Positions 8,662 to 18,184 of a DNA stretch of 64,000 nucleotides are shown in pieces; position 1 is the stretch's first letter; each line of letters begins with the position of its first letter. The stretch is taken from the NCBI GenBank assembly GCA_005116895.1, contig SWDO01000018.1, positions 88,157-152,156 of the forward strand, in the 5' to 3' direction. Source of the DNA: Nitrospira sp. Its GTDB lineage: Bacteria; Nitrospirota; Nitrospiria; Nitrospirales; Nitrospiraceae. Position numbers and translations under genes: made by a program. The notes under the pieces were generated by a model. That model ran no database searches. It saw nothing but the letters and a program-made list of their open reading frames with translations, and was not told where the DNA came from.

Positions 8662-9417
8662 CTACTCAACAAGTTGACCATCCATCGCAATATAGTGGGC
8701 CGGTCGTGCGAACAGCAGCGACAGTGATGGTTCCCACTCGTAAATGAACGCGACGAGTTCAAGCCGCTCGACTGGTGGTGCAGGCACTAAGCGGAACACA
8801 GGCCCACCACTGAAACCTCCCATGTCGGCATTGCCAATGCTCTGTCCTTCAAATACTTGATGAAAGTTTTCCCAGTCGATGCGAAGTTTCAGGTTTTCTG
8901 AGGTAACCGAGATAGGGGTTCCTGCGAACCATTGGAAAGGAATATCTGCGGTCGTTTCATGCTCTACCCGGAGCGCTCCAGGGTAGCCACCATAGAGTAC
9001 AACGTCGCTCGCAGAGGCTTCGCGTGATGGCCAGGTTACCGATGTATAGGGAGCTGCGCCTGCAGCAGCCACGATGACCTCGGATACATCAAAGGTAGCC
9101 AGGTCGAGAACCGTGTTTTCCGCAATGAGTCGGGTTTCTGGATTTATCAGGACCCCTCCGAACTGGCAACGGATATCAGGTTGTGCAGCCTTTGCGATGA
9201 GGTAGCCGTTAAACACATGACGAGCTGTAACACCAACCAGGCGCTTGCCTGTCTGCAGGAAACAGACCGTACCATTGCGATGGATGCGATACTTGCCTTC
9301 TGCGTCAATGCCGTGCCACCAGAAGGGAACACATGTTGACCTTATGATATTACGGAGCGCGGGTAAGTACCCGGCACATTCCATTTGGTCTAGCGAAGCA
9401 CGAGTGTTTGCATCCAT
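8662..9417 (-). CDS. Trypsin-like serine protease domain protein
   Basis: About 251 residues from ATG 9417; an in-frame GTG at 9450 would add 11 residues. The order of the trypsin triad is visible: TARHVF (histidine), an aspartate in LDLATFD, and GGFSGGPVF with the nucleophile serine in GxSGG context. There is no signal peptide, so it is probably cytoplasmic. That is unusual for HtrA-type enzymes and closer to the trypsin-like modules of defence or signalling proteins. The stretch 8.6-10 kb looks less GC-rich than its surroundings, which hints at acquisition. Activity is inferred. Confidence 0.72.
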   Translation of the reverse strand: MDANTRASLDQMECAGYLPALRNIIRSTCVPFWWHGIDAEGKYRIHRNGTVCFLQTGKRLVGVTARHVFNGYLIAKAAQPDIRCQFGGVLINPETRLIAENTVLDLATFDVSEVIVAAAGAAPYTSVTWPSREASASDVVLYGGYPGALRVEHETTADIPFQWFAGTPISVTSENLKLRIDWENFHQVFEGQSIGNADMGGFSGGPVFRLVPAPPVERLELVAFIYEWEPSLSLLFARPAHYIAMDGQLVE

Positions 9418-9567
9418 GAAGCTTACAGCATCACTCTGACGGCTAGGCACCTAACACTTGCTTTGATACGCGGCACTTAGCCGCGCACTAAGCACTGCGA
9501 CGTAACAAAGAACCGTGCGTGGGCAGCGTGCTGGTCATCACTCTTGAGAGTCCGCTCGAACAACGGA

Positions 9568-10014
9568 TTAGACGGACCATAGCTCATGTACTCCCTTCCT
9601 CCCCAACAGCCATGCTCGCCTAAAGGTGTGCCTCCACGATCTCAGGTAAGGCACCACGGTGAGAATGATCACATTATCTGGAGTAATGATGCGCCCATTC
9701 GTGTAGCAAAGCAGTTCAATAGGAAGATTTGTCGTATATTTGCGCCGAAGTTTCTTCGAAATAATTCGAGGCGATGGATCTGAGGTACGGATGTACGCCT
9801 CCGATCGCACAGCTATTGCCTTTGCAAGATTCGGATCGCAGAGCTCAACGAGTTCGAATGCGATTGGCCCGTCTGTGGCATGAACGCATCGAAGATCGGG
9901 CTCGGGAGGATCGCGCTTCTCGATGCTGCTCGCCTCGATAGGCAGATCGACAGCTTCTAGAAAACGAATGAAAGCTTTGATCTCGTCGGCACCTTTCACT
10001 TGTTCGCACTGCAT
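9568..10014 (-). CDS. Hypothetical protein with possible PD-(D/E)XK nuclease-like core
   Basis: A 148-residue protein. Residues about 33-60 read KRDPPEPDLRC, then GPIAFELVEL: an aspartate after a proline-rich turn, followed by E-x-V-E on the next strand. This is the usual layout of PD-(D/E)XK restriction-like folds found in many small hypothetical proteins. The basic C-terminal part (SWRHTFRRAWLLGRKG) could contact nucleic acid. No family name is assigned. It lies upstream of the trypsin-like gene on the same strand, with 150 bp between. The nuclease idea is a pattern-based guess. Confidence 0.55.
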   Translation of the reverse strand: MQCEQVKGADEIKAFIRFLEAVDLPIEASSIEKRDPPEPDLRCVHATDGPIAFELVELCDPNLAKAIAVRSEAYIRTSDPSPRIISKKLRRKYTTNLPIELLCYTNGRIITPDNVIILTVVPYLRSWRHTFRRAWLLGRKGVHELWSV

Positions 10015-10130
10015 ACATGTCAGACCAGCTAACTCGAACCTATCTCAAAACCGTTTTGGGTCGTTCGGGGCAAAACAGGAGTAAGGCTACTTTTGGAATC
10101 AAGGATTGTCAACGATGCGAGGGGCATCGA

Positions 10131-10245
10131 GGCTACTTCAAACAGCCTTCAACGACGCCGCAACGAATGGGAGCCCGAGGCGTACGGCTCTAGATACATT
10201 GCGGGTCGGGCGATGCGAGCACGCAGTTGGAGTCTTTTAACGGCC
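10131..10245. repeat. Degenerate copy of the GTAC-core intergenic element
   Basis: It begins GGCTACTTCAAACAGCC, carries the core GAGGCGTACGG...TACATTGCGGG and GCGATGCGAGCACG, and ends near TCTTTTAACGGCC. The same order of blocks occurs at 54961..55080, 58490..58606 and 59434..59550. Its right end overlaps the stop codon of gltD. This copy is the most diverged. Confidence 0.5.
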
Positions 10246-11670
10246 GCTTTTTGAAGACTTCCCCGCTTGCAGATACTGATTGATCCCAGCCGCCATCCTG
10301 CGCCCTTCGGCGATCGCCCAGACGATGAGTGAGGCGCCGCGTTTGGTGTCGCCGCCGGCGAAGACACCGTCGAGGTTGCTCATGAAGTTCTCGTCTACTG
10401 ATACCGCTCCTCGGGCATCATACTTCACGCCCAGGCTGTCGAGCAGGCCGCTCTTGACGGGGCCGGTGAACCCCATGGCCAGCAACACCAGATCAGCGTG
10501 TATCTCGAACTCGCTCCCAGGCATCGGTTCAAACTTGCCGTTTTCAAACTTAACCCGATTGGCATGGAGTTTTGTGACGTGGCCATCATGGCCGGTAAAT
10601 TTCGTGGTGGACACACTCCATTGCCGGTCACAGCCTTCTTCATGGGCGTGGGATGTACGCAGTTGCATCGGCCAGAGCGGCCACGGTGTGGATGCAGCCC
10701 GCTGCGGTGGCGGTTCCGGCAGCAACTCGAATTGATGGGCTTCGACGCAGCCTTGGCGGTGCGCGGTGCCGAGACAGTCGGACCCCGTATCGCCGCCGCC
10801 GATGATGATCACCCGCTTGCCCTTTGCGGTGAATGGTTCATCACTAAACTGAATGCCTGCCGTCCGCTTATTCTGCTGGGTAAGATAGTCCATCGCGAGA
10901 TGCACACCCTTCAGTTCACGTCCCGGGATTGGCAACTCGCGGGCCTGCTCGGCGCCCATCGTCAATCCCACCGCATCAAACTGTTGGCGCAACTGTTCGC
11001 CGGTGATATCCTTGCCGACGGCGACGCTGGTTTGGAACTTCACCCCTTCGGCCTTCATCTGTTCCAACCGTCTGTCGATGACCCACTTCTCCATTTTGAA
11101 GTCGGGAATGCCGTAGCGAAGCAGGCCCCCGATCCGATCGGATTTTTCGAAGACCGTCACCTCATGGCCGGCCCGAGCCAGTTGCTGCGCAGCAGCCAAC
11201 CCCGCCGGACCGGAACCGACAATCGCTACGGTCTTGCCGGTCTGAATAACTGGTAGGACCGGTGTCACGAAGCCTTCGTTGAAGCCACGGTCGACGATGT
11301 TCCATTCGAGAATGCGGATGGACACCGGATCTTCGTTGATACCCAGCACACAGGCCCCTTCGCAGGGCGCCGGGCAGAGCCGTCCCGTAAATTCGGGAAA
11401 GTTGTTGGTCGTGTGCAGCGCTTTCAGTGCATCGTTCCAACGTCCACGATAGACAAGATCGTTCCATTCGGGGATCAAATTCACGACCGGACAACCGGTG
11501 TTCCCTTGGCAAAACGGCACACCGCAGTCCATGCAGCGCGCACCCTGGGTCTTCAGCTTGTCCTCGGAGATCGGTTCGTACATCTCCTTCCAATCGAGCA
11601 CACGCAGTTCGATCGGTTTGCGCTTCGGGCCCTCACGGGCGTACTTTATAAAACCTTTTGGATCACCCAT
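10237..11670 (-). CDS. gltD: Glutamate synthase (NADPH) small subunit
   Basis: 477 residues from ATG 11670 (MGDPKGFIKY); the longer frame to 11715 reads into a repeat. The N-terminal domain has the two [4Fe-4S] cysteine clusters (CMDCGVPFCQGNTGCPV and CPAPCEGACVLG). Next come the FAD fold (VGSGPAGLAAAQQLARAGH), the NAD(P) fold (IIGGGDTGSDCLGTA) and the closing FAGGDTKRGASLIVWAI. It passes electrons from NADPH to the large subunit, which makes two glutamates from glutamine and 2-oxoglutarate. It appears intact. It follows gltB with a 100-bp gap holding a repeat hairpin. Confidence 0.95.
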   Translation of the reverse strand: MGDPKGFIKYAREGPKRKPIELRVLDWKEMYEPISEDKLKTQGARCMDCGVPFCQGNTGCPVVNLIPEWNDLVYRGRWNDALKALHTTNNFPEFTGRLCPAPCEGACVLGINEDPVSIRILEWNIVDRGFNEGFVTPVLPVIQTGKTVAIVGSGPAGLAAAQQLARAGHEVTVFEKSDRIGGLLRYGIPDFKMEKWVIDRRLEQMKAEGVKFQTSVAVGKDITGEQLRQQFDAVGLTMGAEQARELPIPGRELKGVHLAMDYLTQQNKRTAGIQFSDEPFTAKGKRVIIIGGGDTGSDCLGTAHRQGCVEAHQFELLPEPPPQRAASTPWPLWPMQLRTSHAHEEGCDRQWSVSTTKFTGHDGHVTKLHANRVKFENGKFEPMPGSEFEIHADLVLLAMGFTGPVKSGLLDSLGVKYDARGAVSVDENFMSNLDGVFAGGDTKRGASLIVWAIAEGRRMAAGINQYLQAGKSSKSGR

Positions 11671-11680
11671 CTTTTCCCTA

Positions 11681-11768
11681 GTGCTGAGAGCTGAGGACTG
11701 AGGACTGAGTGCCAAAACATGAACATGGATTCATCCTCTTAGACCTCAGTCCTCGTTACTCAGTCCTG
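11681..11768. repeat. Intergenic hairpin built from repeated word CTGAGGACTGAG
   Basis: The left arm (about 11690-11710) repeats CTGAGGA. The right arm (about 11743-11768) carries the complement, CCTCAGTCCTCGTTACTCAGTCC. It sits between gltB and gltD on their template. The word is different from the words at the other such hairpins in this window, but the design is the same. Confidence 0.7.
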
Positions 11769-11770
11769 CT

Positions 11771-14700
11771 TTAGTGGACTGCACTCGCCTTCCGCTTCCG
11801 TTCTTCCATCACACGCTTGTAATCGACCGGCATGACCTTGACGAACTTCGGCAAGGTGGCCTCGAACGCATCGAGTACATGCTTGGCCTTACGACTCCCC
11901 GTATACATAAAATGCTTGGTGATCAACCCGTGGAGCAGTTGCTTGTCTTCCTTCGTCGTCACCGGCTCCAGTTCGACCATCCCGGTGTTACAACGGCTCT
12001 GGAATGACCCGGCATCGTCCAGCACGAACGCCACTCCCCCGGACATGCCTGCCGCGAAGTTCCGGCCGGTCCTTCCGCACCGAGCAGCGTCGCGATGACC
12101 ACGTCGCGACCGGTCTTGATCTGACCATCCGTTTCAACACGGATGCGTCCACGAAGATCATTGAGGACCAGCGTCTGATGAGTTTCCGCCAGCCCCAGCT
12201 CCCAAGGAATTCCGGCATATTTGATCGACGACAATGGTGACGCACCCGTGCCGCCCGAATCGCCGCTGATGAGCACCTTGTCCGCATGGGCCTTGGCAAC
12301 ACCGGCTGCGACCGTGCCAACGCCGACCTCCGCCACCAGTTTCACGGAGACCCCGGCATCTGGATTGGAATTCTTGAGGTCGAAGATCAGCTGGGCTAAA
12401 TCCTCGATCGAATAGATGTCGTGATGCGGCGGCGGCGAAATCAGTTGCACGCCCGGCGTGGCATACCGGAAGCGCGCGATGTTTTCGTCCACCTTGTGCC
12501 CCGGCAATTGACCGCCCTCTCCAGGCTTGGCTCCCTGTGCCATCTTGATCTGCAATTCCCGCGCGTTCACGAGATAATGCGCCGTGACTCCGAATCGGGC
12601 CGACGCCACCTGTTTGATATAGCTGTTCTTTGAATCGCCGTTCGGCAAGGGTTTGAACCGCTCGGGATCTTCGCCACCTTCCCCAGTGTTGCTCTTGCCG
12701 CCGAGCCGGTTCATCGCGATCGCCAGCGTTTCGTGCGCTTCTTTGCTGATCGAGCCGAAGGACATCGCGCCGGTGTTGAAGCGCTTCACGATGTCTTTGG
12801 CCGGCTCCACTTCCTCAATCGGAATCGGCTGGGGCGCAAACTTGAAATCAAGGAGGCCGCGCAGGTTCGATCGCCGCTTGCTCTCGTCATTCACAATCTG
12901 CGCGAATTCAGCGTAGGTCTTCGGGTCGTTCGAACGGCTGGCATGCTGCAGTTTGTAGATCGTCTCCGGGTTCCAGTTGTGGTGCTCACCCTGGATGCGG
13001 TAGTGGATTTCACCACCGAAATCAAGTTGGCGGATCGCTGCAGGCTCATAGGCAGTGCGGTGTCGGCGTAGCGTTTCTTCCCCCACTTCGCGAATGCCGA
13101 CCCCTTCCACGCGCGACGGGGTCTCGGTAAAGTACCGATCGATCAGTTCGCGACTCAACCCGATCGCCTCGAAGATCTGCGCCCCGCAGTAGGACTGCAC
13201 CGTAGAAATCCCCATTTTCGAGAAGATCTTGAGCAAGCCCTTATTGATGGCCTTGATGAATTTCCCTTCCGCCGTCTGCGCATCGAGTCCTTCCGGCAGA
13301 TAGTGATCGCGCTCCATGTCGACGAGCGACTCGAACACCAGATACGGGTTGATGGTCCCGGCACCATAGCCGAGCAAACAGGCAAACTGATGCACATCGC
13401 GAGGCTCGCCCGTTTCGAGAATCAAGCCCACTTCAGTTCGCGTACACTCCCGAACCAGGTGATGATGGACGGCGGAGATACCGAGCAAACTTGGGATCGG
13501 GGCCCACTGCTCATCGACGCCACGATCACTCAAAATGAGAAACTTGTAGCCTTCCTTAATCGCCTGCGAGGCTTGCTGGCACAGCTCGTCGACCGCCTCG
13601 CCAAGCCCATCGGGCCCTTCGGCGACGCGGAACAACATACGGAGGGTCTTGCTCTTGAAATGCGGGTCGGAAATGCCTCTGATTTTTTGCAGATCGGCGT
13701 TCGTAAGAATCGGCTGCTGCACCTTGATACGGCGGCACGATTCGGGCGATTCGTCCATCAAGTTCGGCTTCGGACCGATGTTGGTCACGAGCGACATGAC
13801 AAGCTGTTCGCGGATCGGATCGATGGGGGGATTCGTCACCTGCGCAAAGAGCTGCTTGAAATATTTGAACAGCAGCTGCGGCCGATCGGACAGCACCGCC
13901 AACGGGGTATCGGTGCCCATCGACGAGAGTGCTTCTTCGCCCGTCATGATCATCGGCGTGATGACCATTTTGAGTTCTTCGACCGTATAGCCGAAGGCTT
14001 GCTGCCGCTGGCGAATCGTCGGGTGGTCGGGCTGTGGAACATTCAGCGGCTCCGGCAACTCATCCAACGAGACACCGTACTGCATCACCCAACTGCGATA
14101 GGGTTTGCGGCCCACAATATCGGCCTTAATCTCTTCATCATCGATGATGCGGCCCTGCACCGTGTCGACGAGGAACATGCGGCCCGGTTGGAGCCGGCCC
14201 TTCATGCGGATCTCTTTTGCTTCAGCCGGCAAGACCCCGGCCTCGGATGCCAGGACCACGAGACCGTCGGTCGTCACTTGATAGCGGCAAGGACGCAGCC
14301 CGTTCCGGTCCAACGTCGCACCGATCATTTTGCCATCGGTAAAGCAGACAGCCGCCGGCCCGTCCCACGGCTCCATCATTGCCGCGTGATACTGGTAAAA
14401 GCCCCGACGATCCAAATCCATTTGGGCATTCGCCACCCAGGGCTCTGGAATCAACATCATCATGGCATGGGCGAGCGAACGGCCCCCGAGCAGCAGAAAT
14501 TCGAGGGTATTGTCGAGACAGGCCGAGTCACTTTGATCCTCCGAGACGATCGGGAACAGCTTCTCCATGTCCTTCCCGAACAGCTCGGAATGAAGACGTC
14601 CCTGGCGAGCCTTCATCCAATTGACGTTCCCCTTCAGCGTATTGATCTCTCCGTTGTGGCACACATATCGATAGGGATGGGCCCTCGGCCAGGTGGGAAA

Positions 14701-15414
14701 GGTATTCGTACTGAAGCGTGAGTGCACCAAGGCCAGCGCGCTGACCATCCGTTCATCGGTGAGGTCTGGGTAGTACGCCGCCATTTGATGCGGCAACAGC
14801 AACCCCTTATAGACGATGGTGCTGGCCGACAGGCTGGAGACATAGAAGTGTTCCCGCCCTTGAATGGCCGACTCCGCCACGGCCTTTTCAATCCGCTTGC
14901 GAGTCACATACAGTTTTCGCTCAAATTGGGCTTCGTTGAAGGCATCTCGCGCGATGAAGATCTGCCGCATGAATGGCTCGGTCGTGCGCGCTTGCGCGCC
15001 GATCCGGTCGCTTTTGACCGGCACATCGCGCCAACCGAGCAGACGCAAGCCTTCTTCCACAAGAATCTCGGTGAACAGCCTCTCGCACAACCGTCGAGCC
15101 TCTGCAGTAGGCGGGAGAAACAGCTGGCCCACTCCGTACTCGCCAATATCCGGCAATGACACGCCGACATCCCCCGCGACCCGCTTCAGGAATGTGTGCG
15201 GGACTTGCAAAAGAATACCTGCTCCGTCTCCCGTACAGGAATCAGCGCCTTGCGCTCCGCGGTGGGTCAGATTCTCTAAGACTTGAAGCCCTTTACGGAC
15301 AATGTCATGGGATTTCTTCCCTTTGATATTGACGACAAAGCCGATCCCACAGGAGTCCTTCTCGTGCCGAGGATCATAGAGCCCTTGCTGGCGGGGAAAC
15401 CCAGGAATATTCAT
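11771..15414 (-). pseudogene. gltB: Glutamate synthase large subunit with internal deletion and frameshift
   Basis: The main frame (15414 down to about 12075) encodes the class II amidotransferase domain ([14 protein letters not shown], where the catalytic cysteine follows processing), the central domain and most of the FMN domain up to [13 protein letters not shown]. There the frame jumps. The true C-terminal end ([19 protein letters not shown] to the stop at 11771) is in another frame. Comparing with the E. coli protein from memory, about 260 residues are missing between LGAE and RNFAAG. The loss covers the three cysteines of the [3Fe-4S] cluster and most of the GXGXG beta-helix. Electron transfer from GltD would fail. 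An assembly or sequencing artefact is possible. The family assignment is certain. Confidence 0.88.
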
Positions 15415-15632
15415 GTACCTATCTCGTTAAAAGACTGAGAGTTTTTCCTATGTATGGAATGAAGTACGCGAGAAACTTGGGGTGGGTTGCCCCCTCTAGC
15501 GCTCAGGGTGAACGTCACCCCATTGTTACGATGGGACCTTACTGGATGGGTCATTCCTCTGTCAAGATTGCGGCAGTCTATACCTCTTTCATTTGCTTGA
15601 CTTTATTTCCTCGGCTGCCATACCATCCGCGC

Positions 15633-16637
15633 ATGGCACAAAGTCCAGCGATCGCAACCCTGCACAGTATGTCGGATGTGTGGGATGCTTACCGTGGTGA
15701 ACTGGACGGAGTGGAAGATCGAGTCAGGGGAAACCTCGACTCTAGCGTGACCCTAGTCAATACGGTCGCCGCCCATATCTTGAGCGGTGGCGGCAAACGC
15801 ATCAGACCCCTGTTGCTCCTCCTGTCGGCTCGCCTTTGCGGCTATCCCGGCGCCGAGCATCATCAGCTCGGCAGCATCGTGGAATTCATCCACACCGCAA
15901 CCCTGTTACACGACGATGTCGTCGATGACGCCGATCTCAGAAGAGGCAGAAGAGCCGCGCGTAAGGTCTGGGGCAACCAGATCAGCATTCTCGTCGGCGA
16001 CTACCTCTATACGAAGGCCATGTGCAAAGTCGTTGAGTTCCAGAATCAAGGTATCAATGAAGTTCTGGCCGAGGCATGCAATAAAATGGCGGAAGGGGAA
16101 GTCCTTCAGCTGTACTATAACGGCAATCCCTCAATGCCGGAACTGGAGTATATCAAGATCGTCGAACATAAGACCGCCGGCCTGATTGCAGCAGCGTGCC
16201 GCATGGGTGCCATTCTGGCCGAGGCATCTGAAACCCAACAGGAAGCGCTGTTTCGCTTCGGACAATACCTCGGCATCGCCTTTCAAGTCGCCGACGATAC
16301 CTTAGACTACATCGCAAACGGCGAGTCGCTCGGCAAAACGATCGGGCAAGATCTCCGGCAGGGAAAAGCAACGCTGCCGCTGCTGCATCTGTTGCAACAG
16401 TGCTCGGAGCAAGACCGCCAAATGATCAAAGACCGAATGGAGACCCGGACGCTCAGCACGTCCGATCTTGAGCGCATCCTGTTCCTCATGGCCGATTTCG
16501 GTTCAATCACCTATGCGATGGATCGCGCGAGCGCCTATATCGCCGCCGCCAAACATGAGCTTGAACGCTTCGACGATAGTACCGCACGCCGTGCGATGTC
16601 AGTCGCCGCTGATTACATGATTACCCGCGACCGATAG
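15633..16637 (+). CDS. Polyprenyl diphosphate synthase
   Basis: 334 residues from ATG 15633; the frame is open back to 15450 but that part is not conserved-looking. The first aspartate-rich motif is LLHDDVVDDAD (about 90-100) and the second is QVADDTLDY (about 220). GGGKRIRP marks the allylic and IPP binding site. The enzyme condenses IPP onto allylic diphosphate to make a long chain (octaprenyl to decaprenyl type), probably for the menaquinone side chain. Product length cannot be read from sequence by eye. It diverges from gltB. Confidence 0.92.
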   Translation: MAQSPAIATLHSMSDVWDAYRGELDGVEDRVRGNLDSSVTLVNTVAAHILSGGGKRIRPLLLLLSARLCGYPGAEHHQLGSIVEFIHTATLLHDDVVDDADLRRGRRAARKVWGNQISILVGDYLYTKAMCKVVEFQNQGINEVLAEACNKMAEGEVLQLYYNGNPSMPELEYIKIVEHKTAGLIAAACRMGAILAEASETQQEALFRFGQYLGIAFQVADDTLDYIANGESLGKTIGQDLRQGKATLPLLHLLQQCSEQDRQMIKDRMETRTLSTSDLERILFLMADFGSITYAMDRASAYIAAAKHELERFDDSTARRAMSVAADYMITRDR

Positions 16638-16766
16638 TCGTCTTCCCACCAGCTGGAAGAACGCTGGGCCGTGAAAGCGGCACAGCGTAGGACGAAAGGA
16701 TCCCACTCTCTCCTGTAACCATCAAACCGTCGTCGCGCTGTCACGACATTAACCAAGGGGTTGTTC

Positions 16767-18089
16767 ATGTCACAGATTTTCCCATTCCAGGGCATGCTAT
16801 ACGATCAAACACTCGTGGGTACCATCAAGGATGTGGTCGCTCCGCCGTACGATATTATCGACACGAATGGGCAGAAGCGACTTCACGATCGCCATCCCCA
16901 CAATATTATTCGAATGGAATTAGGGCTCGACCAGACCGGGGACAGCCCCGCCCAGAACCGGTACACCCGCGCAGCGGCAACACTACAGACCTGGCTCAAC
17001 AAGGGGATCCTGAAGCGCGACGCGCGGCCAGCCGTCTACTATCACACGATTGAATACACCCCTCTCTATTCAGCTCCCGATGCTCCGAAGAAAGTGCTTC
17101 GTGGATTTCTGGCGCTGGCAAAGCTGGAGGCGCTCGACTCCGGACATATCTACCCTCATGAGAACACACGTGCCGCGGCAAAGACCGACCGCCTGAATCT
17201 GATCGAAGCCTGCCGTTCAAACTTCAGCCCGATCTGGTCCCTCTACTCTGATCCGCTCGGTGCCATCATCCAACTTCTGGACACCGCAACAAAGGGCACG
17301 CCGGCGCGCTACGACTTTCAAGACGATGCTGGATGTCGAGAATGCTTGTGGACCGTGACCGACGAGACGGTACTGAAACAGGTGACCGATGCGATGCACA
17401 GCAAGCCGTTGTTCATCGCGGATGGCCACCATCGCTATGAAACGGCGTTGAACTATCAAAAGCTCCGGCGACAGCAGGCGGGTCCTCAAACAGGTCTGCA
17501 ACCCTACGACTCGGTGCTCATGCTGCTGACCCCGCTTGAAGATCCAGGATTGACGGTCCTACCGACGCACCGCGTTGCGACCACCCCCTTGCCGTCTTCG
17601 GACCAGATCAAGACAGTATTGGGCGACGTGTTTGAGCTTCGAGAATTCCCCTTTAACGCATCGACACAAGATCACACACGCTCACAATTCCTGGCTAGCT
17701 TGCGGACTGAGGGAAAGAATGCCCCGGTGTTTGGGCTGACGCGTCAAGGCGACAACCGCTACGTCACCCTCACCCTGAAGCCGGCCCATCGACCTTCTAT
17801 TCAGGCCTCACCTCGAGCCAAACTCGACGTCTCCCTGCTGCAGCAACTGATCGTGACCAAGCTCTGTCCAACGCAGCAGGAACAAGAAGCCATTCTGTAC
17901 ACCAAAGATGACCATGAAGCCCTGGACTGGGTGGTCAACGGAACAGGGACCGCCGCATTCCTGCTCAACGCGACGAAGGTCAGTGAAGTGCAAGCGGTCG
18001 CAGCTGCGGGGGAGCGGATGCCGCACAAATCGACGTACTTTTACCCGAAGCCGTTGACGGGGCTCGTCATCAACGTCATGAACGGGTAG
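16767..18089 (+). CDS. DUF1015 family protein
   Basis: 440 residues from ATG 16767; an in-frame TTG at 16761 adds two codons. Family hallmarks are PFQGMLYD, VVAPPYDIID near residues 25-35, IYPHENTR, FIADGHHRYETAL in the middle and KSTYFYPKPLTGLVI at the end. DUF1015 proteins are widespread in anaerobes and deep-branching bacteria. Some lie beside D-3-phosphoglycerate dehydrogenase or serine genes, but no reaction is established. The gene is followed at 95 bp by an NtrC-type regulator. Confidence 0.9.
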   Translation: MSQIFPFQGMLYDQTLVGTIKDVVAPPYDIIDTNGQKRLHDRHPHNIIRMELGLDQTGDSPAQNRYTRAAATLQTWLNKGILKRDARPAVYYHTIEYTPLYSAPDAPKKVLRGFLALAKLEALDSGHIYPHENTRAAAKTDRLNLIEACRSNFSPIWSLYSDPLGAIIQLLDTATKGTPARYDFQDDAGCRECLWTVTDETVLKQVTDAMHSKPLFIADGHHRYETALNYQKLRRQQAGPQTGLQPYDSVLMLLTPLEDPGLTVLPTHRVATTPLPSSDQIKTVLGDVFELREFPFNASTQDHTRSQFLASLRTEGKNAPVFGLTRQGDNRYVTLTLKPAHRPSIQASPRAKLDVSLLQQLIVTKLCPTQQEQEAILYTKDDHEALDWVVNGTGTAAFLLNATKVSEVQAVAAAGERMPHKSTYFYPKPLTGLVINVMNG

Positions 18090-18184
18090 GTGGAGATGTC
18101 TCTCGCATCGCCGCTCGTCAATGGCATAACGACTTCCTGGCCGATTCGGCCCTGGCGGGCGACCGAAGACAGAGGATTATTCCG

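Noticed and set aside
10498-11256. 252-codon plus-strand frame
   Set aside because: Antisense to intact gltD; no family features.
13303-14721. 472-codon frame on the plus strand
   Set aside because: It lies wholly antisense to gltB, whose reading frame is clearly the real one. The long open frame is a by-product of codon bias.
18090-18184. Sigma-54 promoter ahead of the NtrC-type gene
   Set aside because: No GG-N10-GC pair in the TGGCAC/TTGC context could be found there.
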